Shown here: one piece after another, positions 54,441 through 64,000 of the stretch | Layout: the number at the start of each line of letters is the position of its first letter | Position numbering within the stretch: the first letter of the stretch is position 1 | Source: Symsagittifera roscoffensis | Lineage: Eukaryota > Xenacoelomorpha > Acoela > Convolutidae | Assembly (NCBI RefSeq): GCF_963678635.1 | Contig: NC_087067.1 | Span: 42,436,696-42,500,695 of the forward strand | Length of the DNA: 64,000 bases | Reading direction: 5' to 3' | Position numbers and translations under genes: made by a program | The notes under the pieces: model-generated | Databases searched by the model: none | What the model saw: only the letters and a program-made list of their open reading frames with translations | Told to the model about the DNA's origin: nothing

Positions 54441-57400
54441 ATTTTTTTTATATACTTAGGTTTGAATATCTTTGTTGAATACATTCATTAAAATACAGAA
54501 AAAATTTATATATTTATGTAATACAGTTATTTATCTGTTCTTTAAACTTAAATTTATATTTATTTTTATTTTTAGCTTAAAAATATATATTTTTTGTTAT
54601 TTTTTGCCATTTTAATGAACCTTAATGAACAGTATTCCTCAAAGATCTGTTTATGCGTTAGTAGTTATGCTGCTATTAAAACTAAAAAAGAAACAATAAA
54701 TGAGTTAATTTAGCTAATCTATAAGCAATGTCTTTATCCCTGCGACCAAAAAACTGTATGTTTGTTATTTTTAAAATAATTAAAAAGAGAAACAAAGATA
54801 GCTGTCACTATGCAAGTACCGCAAACGTTCTACCATAGTCCGGGAAATTTTTTTGAAGGGTATAGTTCTTTTCTGCGTGGTGTGATAAGAGGGACCAAAT
54901 AAAAGCAAAATTTGTGAAAGTCATAATAACATAGTCAAATTGACATCAGTTTTTGTAGAAAATGACTAGAAAAACATTTTAAAAAAGTTTAAAATTTTTG
55001 TTCCTTTTTTACAGGATTTTTTCGAAGTTTTTTATCACCAAAATGGCGCTATAAAAGTCCATAAAAATTCTTTTCAATTGCGTCAAACTAAGTTTTTGGG
55101 GATTAACTTCAGCATTTTTAACTGCTCGCTAGCTTTATTTGCTCGAAATTGAACTATAACTTAAATTTTTTGAACCAGTTTTTCTCAAAATGTTGTTGAT
55201 TGTTTGTGGTACCTAATGTTTCGTGTTCCACAAATAAGATTAACCGAACACAAAGTTCCTCGACATTTTCAATAGTCGGAACAGCAAATTTATCAAAAAG
55301 TGGCAAATTTTTGCAATGGGACAAACTAGAATTGGGTTTATTTAATTTTTTTTCTATCAAAAACGGTGGACTGCAATTTGATTTGGTTGGGAAACTGACC
55401 AATCAAAAACTGAGGGCAGCCAATTTTTTTTTAGAAAGTGCCTCAACAGAATCAACCACTATATGTTTTAGCACCCAAAGTTGGTTGAATTTTGAAATTT
55501 AAACCGTTTTCATTCACAGGAGAAGCATTAATTTTAAAAAATTTCCATCAAAAGAAAATGTGCTTGTAACAGTGCTTTCTCTAATAGATGAAGCAAGTTT
55601 TCGATCAAACAACTATTAATTTGATGAAAATCATCGGTTCGCTTGGTATTTTAAGGTAATATTTTTTACAATTATAATCTTTTAGCTTTATCAGCTGTAT
55701 TTTTTAAAATTCTTTTGAAAATGGAGCAAATAATGTAAAGATAATTGACAGGGGACGACTTTTTACTAAATGGACTGTTAACAAAAAATTTAAATTTATG
55801 CCTTTCACCAGACTTGAAAAACAATTTTGATTGGCAGATGTAGTGACGACGTTCAATCTGATTAACGGCAATTATTGTGGAGTGTTCTCACAATCGAGGG
55901 ACCAAATGAGGGAAAACTTGTAACCAATAGGAATCGACCGATGTTCATATTGGCTAAATAGCTCTTGTGCAAAATCGAAGCCATTAATAACAAAATTTTG
56001 CTGTACAATTCTTGTATCTATACAAAAAAATTTTTTTTTAAAATCGATTCTAAGTTTTTCCAATGACTCACTTAAATTTCGCAATATTTGAAAATTCAAT
56101 TATATGTATAAGTATAATTACTATTCACTCAATATTAGTTTTAATGGCTTTCGTGATTACTTTCAAATTTCTGAATACTCAATTCTGATTGGCGAAAAAT
56201 AACTGAAGATAAGTTTTCAAAATTCGGTATCTCCATCATGACAGAGGGCACCTATTTATTTCACGGTTTCACAGCAAAATTTTGTTTGTTTCAATCGCTT
56301 CCTTTGCAAATCTCATCTAATTGTGATTCAACTTATTTGTTTTTTTTTGTTTTCTGGTTAAAGGTCGACCTAATGAAATTTCGGTCTGGTGAAATTTATT
56401 ATATCAGATCGACCGGGCCAGGTCAATAATATCAAAATAGACATAACAAAATCTTTTTAAAATGCCAATTTTTAATAAAGCCAATTTCTAATATTCGTAA
56501 TTGAGATAAATTTACGTGGTGCCAGTATCATATGTACCATATAAGCCACACTCTGACAGATGTCAAAATCAATTTTTAATTTCCCAGAAAAAATCGGCAA
56601 TAGTCTTCACTAATTCATCGCTTTAAAGTTCGCTTCCTTCCAGCGCTAATTTATTGCTAAGTCAGGAGAGGACTAACATATTCTGTATTTGTTGCAGCTA
56701 TTTTTTGTGTTTTTGCAGCGTTGAGTTTACAGAACTGATAAAAATCCCAAAAAACGCTGGTAAAAACTCAAAATCACATATAATAACATTTTTTTTGTCG
56801 AGTGAAACGTAATTTTCTGACGGTTTTACGGTTGTTTTCGGAATTTAACTCCACGTTTCACCTTTTTGGAGAATTTTTGATGGCGATTTCACTAATTTTA
56901 TGAGCCTTGTCTCGCAAATTTATGATGAGAAAATAAATTTATTTTCTCATCAAGACTCTCTCTCAGATCATTAATATGTTAAGGACACTAAGTTTTGTTG
57001 TTTTTATTTTAATTAAATCTGCAGCTGAAGTGGTGCACTTATTTAAAACTCCTGTTTATTTTCGCAGAGAGGTAGCTGAGATTTTGATCTGAGATTGTAA
57101 ATATTTGAAGTCATTTTGAGATAACATTGGAACTAGGCGGCTTTTTGACACCCTCTTTGACAATACCTCTGATCATTGTAAGCTTGATTAGAACACTAGT
57201 TACACGTGTACCTCATTTTCTGAACTCTCTTTACAATGAATCGATACCTGAATTACTTTATTTAAAATACGATTTCCCAGGTAGTCATAACCGATCACAG
57301 CGCTAAAGCATACCTTTCCTAGCTTTTATTTTTTTTGGCGAATTTTCTACTAGATTTTCTACTTCATCATTTTGCATTGGTTTTTTAATCTCATTTTAAA

Positions 57401-58118
57401 CCTGTTAAAATTCACAAATGTTTCTAAAAAGTTTGGACAGAATGTTGTCAAATCAAAAGCACGGCAAATTTAATGAAATAATTTGACTTCTACCTGGAAA
57501 CCTAATTGAAAGGTAAGCTGACGTTGGTTTGTTTATCCTTTATAAATGCAAATCGTGATTAGATTCCTCTCTCATGTGACACATTTGCATTAGAATTGTT
57601 TTTTTTTAATTTACCAAAAGGGTCATATAAACCCGATACTTTATACTTGACGTCGACTTGCCTCTACCCCTCCTTCGTCATCTCCTCCCACCAGAACAAA
57701 AAAGTTCACTATTTTCATCATTCATATTTTTTTTTGGGGGGGGGGGGGGGCGTGGCGTATATTTGTCGTTGACCTATTCAATGAACAAAACGGCTCATAC
57801 TTTTTGTACGCTGCAGTCGTCATTTTGTAGTGTATTGTATTCTACTTTGGTCAAATGCTGTTCTGCCGGTTTTTATAACAAGACCGTAATATATCGTTTT
57901 TATTGACAGAAGGCGGTGTATCGACTAGCATCATAGATTTAAAATTGAAAAATGTATCGACTAGCATAAAAATCCAAACAGAAAATTCAAACAAGTATCT
58001 TGCTCTCGCAAGTGCAACAAACACCGGCCAAACTAAACCATAAACCATTATGCACAAAATATGTATCTACCATACAAATCCAGGATCTTTTTAACTATAT
58101 ATCAACCCTCGGGTACCT
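54441..58118. other. Gene-free AT-rich stretch
   Basis: Frames such as 55200-55502 (plus) and 55872-56099 (minus) show no recognisable motif. A 13-16-base poly-G run occurs near 57736. No other features are supported. Confidence 0.4.
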
Positions 58119-58126
58119 AGAAACGA

Positions 58127-58299
58127 GGATCAAGTTAACATCCCCCCCCCCCCCCCCCCCAGATATACCAAGTTAAAATCTTCCACCCCAGCATTTAATT
58201 CGCTTTAAATTTGCTAAGCGCTGCATGTAAAATGCTCGACTCTGATAGGCTGAAAATTTCTAATTTCGAACCAAGTTAACATCCCCGCCAACTTGGTCC
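58127..58299. mobile_element. hAT-like MITE, family D, copy 1
   Basis: A 173-bp element beginning GGATCAAGTTAACATCC and ending ACTTGGTCC. The flanks are AGAAACGA (58119-58126) and AGTAACGA (58300-58307), 7 of 8 identical. The interior contains 'ctgataggctgaaaatttc', matching 'tcagccaatca' in other copies. A 20-base poly-C run follows the left end. Confidence 0.65.
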
Positions 58300-58330
58300 A
58301 GTAACGAATATCCCCCTGTAAAGAATTAAA

Positions 58331-58525
58331 GAATCTTCTTAACAATCCCCCCTTTTGTTTTAACTAAAAGATCTCTACCCCTGTAAATAAAAACAGTAAA
58401 TTTGCAATGGGGCGTTGTATGTAATTTCGAATTTCGCTGCATTCTGATTGGTCGAAAGTTCGCTACAAGTAATCTACTCAACCATCTTCCTTTCTTGAAA
58501 GGGGGGAGGTTGTTAAATAGATCCA
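58331..58525. mobile_element. MITE, family E, copy 1
   Basis: Inverted ends: 'gaatcttcttaacaatcccccc' on the left and 'ggggggaggttgttaaatagatcc' on the right. The interior 'tttcgctgcattctgattggtcg' recurs in reverse complement at 63803-63990. The target duplication is not clear. Confidence 0.5.
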
Positions 58526-58679
58526 AATTAAACCAACGGTTAAGCATATGATAGTTTTAAACCCAGCTCCCACGCCAAGTGACGTACCGTAGAATAGCCC
58601 TTTCAGCCAAGTTGTAATTTTGAAAATTATTCTGTTTAAAATGTGCACTTCGAACGAACTCACTAAATTTAATCAGGTT

Positions 58680-58885
58680 AAAAAACCCACCCCCCCCCCC
58701 CGCCCCCCAAGACGTTTAGGGGCGAGGATATTAACTTCACCTTGAGTTCGAATTTTCGGCCTATCAGAATAAACCATTTTACATGCGGCGCTTAGTAAAT
58801 TTAATTTACATTAATAGTTGGGGTGAGATAACTTGGTCTATTTGGGGAAATGTAGGGGGGATGTTACTCTGATCAATCAAATTTG
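58680..58885. mobile_element. Family D MITE, degraded copy
   Basis: Contains 'gtttaggggcgaggatattaact', 'tcggcctatcagaataaaccatttta' and ends 'ggggggatgttactctgatc', matching the copy at 59941-60179. The left boundary is eroded. Confidence 0.5.
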
Positions 58886-59365
58886 TTTAATCAGCCCCTA
58901 TAAATAAACACATTAAATTAGTTTTCTTTTGAGAATTCAAATTTTCTTGAAGGGAAGTTTTTCGGGGGGTGGTCGTATGCTAGGGGGGGGGGGGGGGGTG
59001 TGGTCATATGCTAGAGGGGAGGGGTTGGGCGCATGATTGTTAAGTTGATCCATTAATTTTTCTTGTTGATTGCTTAATTTCTCATTTGCTCAAAATTCTT
59101 TTTCTCAAAAAAGCAAATTTGGATCAACTTGAACGGATTATGATTGTTGTTTTGTACTACTTCTGTGAAATAAAGCTATCAAATTTATGCTAGTCGATGA
59201 ATTTTTATGGTTTCAAGCTTCTATGCTAGTCCAGCTTTATGTTAGTCGAGTGGTCACCCGACAGAAGCTTTAATGTTTCGACTTTTCAAGTAATTGACAA
59301 GGGTAGGCTGTTCTCATAAAAGAATCTTGAGTATTTGATAAATATCACTACCCTTCGCTCAAAAT

Positions 59366-59746
59366 CACCAGCCGGTTTAGGGGGGGGAGAGGGGTGGGGG
59401 TGCTTCTTCTTTCTCTTTAAACGCTTTTTTGAGATATCCATTTTTGGCGGCGGGCCTTAAAATTTTCTAAAGGCGCCTTACGCGCCAATATATACTCGTT
59501 TTTAGGGGTGAGCGCCCGCCAAAAATACAAGATTTTTTGGTCAACCTTTTCCAAAAATTGCTGTAAACGCCTTTTGGTCTGTTTTTTTTTTAAATTTTGC
59601 CGGCAGCGCAAAAAATTTGGTCAAAATGGGGTCTTTATACTGATTAAGGAGAGCTCAGAAAATCAATTTGATCGGCCTAAAAAAAGATCGATTTTCCAGT
59701 TTTTTTGAAACCCCCCCCCCTCGAGAAAATCCTAAATCCGCCCCTG
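59366..59746. mobile_element. hAT-like MITE, family A, 381 bp, perfect duplication
   Basis: Starts CACCAGCCGGTTTAGG and ends CCTAAATCCGCCCCTG. An exact 8-bp duplication CTCAAAAT lies at 59358-59365 and 59747-59754. The interior includes 'aaaggcgccttacgcgccaa' and 'gctcagaaaatcaatttgatcggcc', shared with copy 1 at 174-597. With copy 1 (424 bp), this is among the longest copies in the window. Confidence 0.9.
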
Positions 59747-59940
59747 CTCAAAATAAAAAATTTTTCACCGAGAGCCATGTTTTTGATGAAAAATATGGGA
59801 CTTCGAAAACTGGAGATTTGGTGAAGTTAAGATTAATTAAGTGCACTTATCCTAATTTTGCTTACAGTGGCTCGTAGTCGAAACATGAGAAACATTAGTT
59901 TTTGACAGATTAAATATTAGACCACCATGAAACGTTTGAC

Positions 59941-60179
59941 GGACCAAGTTACCACCCTCTTCCCTCCTCCCTGAACGGCTTTGGGGGGGGGGGGGGGGGC
60001 GTTTAGGGAGGGGGTGGAAGGAATAAGGATGTTAACTTGGTTCTGAGTAAGACTTTTCAGCCAATCACGATAAATCATTCCACACGCTGGGCTTAGCAAA
60101 TTAATTTAAATTGAATGCTGAGTGGAGTATCTCAACTTGGTTTATCTGGGGTGGGGGGAGGGGGATGTTAAATTGATCC
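59941..60179. mobile_element. hAT-like MITE, family D, copy 2
   Basis: Starts GGACCAAGTTACCACC and ends GATGTTAAATTGATCC (inverse-complementary as GGAYCAAKTTA). The flanks are CGTTTGAC (59933-59940) and CATTTGAC (60180-60187), 7 of 8 identical. It contains 'tttcagccaatcacgataaatcattcca'. Confidence 0.7.
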
Positions 60180-60674
60180 CATTTGACACCCTGAGTTCAA
60201 CATTATAGGTCACTTCAAATGATTTTCTCTGAAAATTGCTTAATGGCTGCTTCAGATTGCTTTATGCTACAGCTGAACTCAATTTTCAATTATCGCTTCG
60301 GTTTTTCCTTCTTATAAACCCCTATTGGTTGTGCCGCATTAACTATTTTTTCAATTGCATATGCTAAATGGCACACGTGCCAGTAGATATGCCCCAATTT
60401 TTTTACACTTTTTTCAGAACCCGTTGTCAACATGAATTTTTCAAGAAAAGATCAAATGAGCATTTAAACAAACTAATTTTTCGTTTCTCAGTTTGATAAA
60501 CTTTTCCGCTCTTTCGAATTGAAAAATTACTCTGGCGCCAAAGGGTAATATGATAATTTATGAGTCAGTCATGCAGAAATTGATAGCTTTGAATGGGGAA
60601 ATTAGTAAATTGATGATCAAACTCCTTAAGAGGCTTTTTCCACAGCCCAAGTCCCATCATTTAAACATTTCACG

Positions 60675-60923
60675 ATGAGATACTTTTTTCGGAGCTTCTA
60701 TTTAATGGTTCTGCTGATTGGTTTCTTATCATCGGTTCATATTCTGAATACACTTTGCAATTTCATTAGAAAAGTCAAAAGGTTAAAATATCCCAAAATT
60801 AGTTCAAGAAGTTCTTTAAGAAACACAAAATTTTTAAAAACGTCCCACAGAAAAAGCCTTAAAAATGCTCAATCTTATTTTGACAAAACTCAAATTCTTG
60901 TCATATTTAATTTTAGATTTTGA
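60675..60923 (+). CDS. Possible small secreted or membrane peptide, 82 aa
   Basis: The frame begins MRYFFRSFYLMVLLIGFLSS, which would pass as a signal peptide, followed by a strongly basic Lys/Arg/Ser/Asn segment with KVKR and HRK dibasic sites. No homologue is recognised, composition is close to chance for AT-rich DNA, and no splice or promoter support is evident. Recorded as a weak candidate only. Confidence 0.15.
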   Translation: MRYFFRSFYLMVLLIGFLSSVHILNTLCNFIRKVKRLKYPKISSRSSLRNTKFLKTSHRKSLKNAQSYFDKTQILVIFNFRF

Positions 60924-63802
60924 AAATGACTTTTGTCTTTATTTTTTATTGTTTTTTTTGTTTTCGTATAGCCATTGGATGAGCGTTAATTTCTTGATGA
61001 CAAACAAAGCTTGCAACGTTCGGCTCAAAATGTTTTCAGTTACCAGTGGTGATGAACATTTTTTGCTTAAGTGTTTCGAAAAAATCTGACAAAAAATCAA
61101 CTTCGTAAAAATAATGTGCATCTCTATCTAGTCGATGCAAATCGATTTCAAGCTAGCCATTTTAAATGATTGTCTCAGTTTTTTTGAAGAAAAAAATACC
61201 AAAAAACGTGCCTATTTCGTCCTCCTTGAAAACCGATGCACTCGACCCATCGATTAGGGTGAAGACGCTATCAGAAAAAACTGGCGAACTATAACTGAAT
61301 ATCGTACAGCAGTAGCAAAGGAAGCGACGAAATAGTTTCTCATTGGTTTCAATTCAACTGTATTTCATTCCAAAATGTGCATTAAATAACCAGGCTTCCT
61401 AAATAAATGTTATGTTGTAACGAAGGGTTGAAAAGGTTAAGTATAAAGACCATGCATGTTTCTCATAGCCCAGCTAGCTGACCTGCCAATGTTAAAAATA
61501 ATCAGACAATGTGAGCAATAAAATTTTGCATGTGAGGGGAGAAATGAAACAATAATCACAAAAATGACAATTTCGAACAAAAAATCAATAGTTCATGCCT
61601 AGGTTGAAACATCTTTAATTCAGCGTCTCTGTTTTTGTTTTACAATAATATTTAAAAAAGAATCTCCCAACAGGGATCAAACCTACACTTTGTACCTCCG
61701 TATTCACATTCTTGTTCTCTACTCATGTGCTCAAATAACTCGTAGTGTAAACAAAGGTAACAAGTGAAAAAAAATCACAGCCATTACATCTCATTCCAAA
61801 ATAGTTTCGAAAAGCCGTCTGCATGTCGAGAATCATTGGTTTGAGTCTTTTTTCAAATTTCAGACTAGTTTCGATAACTTTTGAGTAGCAAATTCTCTAA
61901 ATTTTGAACCAGTTTTCGAAATTTTTAGTTTTGTCATTGATTCTTATAGATAATGAGACATGTCAATCCACTATTTCCATTTCACTACCCTAAAAAATCA
62001 TGGAAAAAATCGGAAAATGAATCATACTAACTATTTGGAAAAAACGGTTCGATGTTGTTTCTTTCATTTTCTAAAATCGAAAAAGCCGAAACTTAGCAAA
62101 ATGAGTAATTGAGTAAATCAGCAATGATAAGCAACCAATTTTAATTTTTATATCATTGATGAAAAAAAACTTATAATTTTATTTCGAGAAATACGTCAGA
62201 AAGAGAAAAAGTCACATAAAAACGCATTGGTACAAATTCACTTCAAAAATGTTTAGCAGTAATCCAAATTTTGGATCGAAATTTTAGACATAAAGTTAAA
62301 TTTACAGTTGTTGCTGCAAACAGAGCAAAGTATATTTGTTTACGACTCCACATTTTTGTTGAAATTTGAATAATCAGAGATTAACAGCTTGAAGATTTGA
62401 AGAATCAGTGGTTAACAGCTTTTGTTTTTTCACAACTGAGAAAGTTAACTCGAAAAAATGTCCGTTAATGAAAAAAAAACAAGAGATGAATTTTTTTTAG
62501 AAAATTCCAAACTCCTTTTGCAATCGATGATTGGAATAGAAAACTCAGCGTTGAAAAAAAAAGTTTTTTCAAAAAAAATATACCGGGTTTTTTAAACTGA
62601 CAAATTGATTTTGTCGATTGATTTTTAAAAATTAGTTTATTTTTCATTATTCATAGAAATCGGTTTTTTAGTGTATATTTTGTATATCTACAAATTGTCG
62701 ACCGTTTTTATCAACAATATTATCGAGTATTATGCCGATTAGATTCATTTTGTACAGATTAAATACAAACTCTAAGCAGATTTCCGTCACTATTAGCTAA
62801 AATGAGTGAACATAAATCAAATTGTATCTTTTTTAGTATTGATGTTAAAACTGGGGAAACGCTATAAAAACTACGTAAATCCCAAAAATTTGCAGCAAGA
62901 CTTAGTTGTTCTTAATTGAAATTATCAAGTACTGCTTGTCTCTTTTTTACAAAGTTGCGCTAAAAGTTTTGAAAATGTTCATGGAATTCGAAGAAATTTT
63001 CGAGTTCTATTTTTTCTGCCCTCTTGATTTTTTTGGTTTCAAAATCTTAACCTTATAACATAAAACCATGATTTACTGTGAACAAATTTTGGCAAGCTTT
63101 GTGAACAAAAAACATCAATAAGTTAAGCTATGAAGCTTAAAATTGTTTTTATAGATTTTCAAAAAGCAAGTTTTTTGAAGCAGCTAAATCCATTTTCCAA
63201 GTAATTTATATTTTCTAGAATTCATTATTTACTTTTATTTTTAGAATTCAAGAATTGTTTCATCGAAGATTAAATTCTGTTGTTGTAGTTTAGTTTTTGT
63301 CTGATTGGACTTAAAAGACATCGTAGAGAGTCTGATGCATTACTTGAATTTTGCGGAAACCACAGGCTTGGACCATGTCATGAAATTAGTTCAAATTAAA
63401 TTTAACTATGCCCAAATTGTAGAAAACAGAAATAAATCGACACTTCAAGTGCACTTCAAACCCGGCTTCAATTTGAATTATTTTTGATCAATTACTTACC
63501 TTAAATGGATCATTTGAATGAACATCTTTTTGCTTAAATTTATCATTATTTGAATCCGCTAGCGTCATAATATAGTAAAAATAAAATGCTTTAATCAAAA
63601 TAAAATTGAAACGAAAGTATCAAATCAAACCATATTTTTTTAAATTGAGAAACTACTTTTTATTAGCATACCTTTTTTGACTTCTAACAGGTTTCTAAAT
63701 GGTAACCTAATTTTAGTAGAAAAAGAACACGAAGTAAAAAAAGAGCACAACCTATTTGAAATGTTGTATATTATTTTTTGGCAAGCTTTTGGATCTACAT
63801 AA
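60924..63802. other. Gene-free AT-rich stretch
   Basis: No supported genes, repeats or RNAs. The 60-codon frame at 63305-63487 is unremarkable. Confidence 0.4.
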
Positions 63803-63990
63803 CAATCTCCCCCCTTTTTTCTTGAAAAAAGGGGGAGGAGTTTGTTAAGTAGATAGTATGGTAGATTTTTTGACCAATGAGAATGCAGCAAAATTCGAAT
63901 TCTCAATACAAGCTATAGGGCTAATTTTTTGCATTTGTTTACAAGGGTGGAAACTTTTTAGTGGATATCATAGGGGCAGGGCATATCAAA
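63803..63990. mobile_element. MITE, family E, copy 2 (opposite orientation)
   Basis: Contains a strong hairpin at 63808-63841 (ctccccccttttttc / gaaaaaagggggaggag), 'gtttgttaagtagat', and 'gaccaatgagaatgcagcaaaattcgaattc', the reverse complement of the interior of copy 1 (58331-58525). Its end may lie beyond the window. Confidence 0.5.
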
Positions 63991-64000
63991 ATACTATTGC

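Overview
This window is AT-rich animal nuclear DNA. The evidence for a metazoan is a class A seven-transmembrane receptor gene with GT-AG introns, tRNA-derived SINE-like repeats, many short inverted-repeat DNA transposons (MITEs), a decayed Ty3/gypsy retrotransposon and a Polinton/Maverick-type element. I think a marine invertebrate is most likely, but nothing here fixes the phylum. Long poly-G/poly-C runs are common. One 200-base assembly gap lies at 3356-3555.

Layout. Positions 1-18000 are gene-poor: several MITEs, tRNA-derived repeats, one short candidate coding frame (1954-2085) and much unremarkable AT-rich DNA. Positions 18544-25162 hold the only intact-looking host gene, a four-exon receptor of 341 residues whose 4.4-kb first intron is full of repeats. 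Positions 25500-32000 are repeat wreckage: a SINE tail, a 677-bp foldback palindrome, a GC-richer stretch of broken frames, a reverse-strand gypsy integrase scrap, and a truncated gypsy element (LTR, gag, protease, reverse transcriptase) whose 3' flank holds a MITE.

The main object is a 16,285-bp element at 32261-48545. It has ~500-bp terminal inverted repeats starting AGTAGTAG and a perfect 6-bp target duplication (GTCAGT). Its right third is a large, frameshifted, protein-primed family B DNA polymerase gene with N-terminal zinc fingers and an embedded Vsr/PD-(D/E)XK-like segment. The middle holds small proteins, mostly on the minus strand. Three of them share a C-terminal strand-strand-helix pattern resembling the PC4 single-stranded-DNA-binding fold, and one exists in two tandem copies. 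I found no integrase, capsid, ATPase or protease gene. The promoter regions carry dense textbook animal transcription-factor sites: CRE palindromes, CArG/SRF boxes, an AP-1 site, NF-Y CCAAT boxes and heat-shock-like palindromes. This resembles an immediate-early or stress-inducible design. The polymerase copy is dead (six frame changes and one nonsense codon), but several small frames are open.

Positions 48552-64000 hold no recognised gene. They contain further MITEs, several with exact or near-exact 8-bp target duplications, a diverged ~58-bp minisatellite (53636-54440) and AT-rich DNA.
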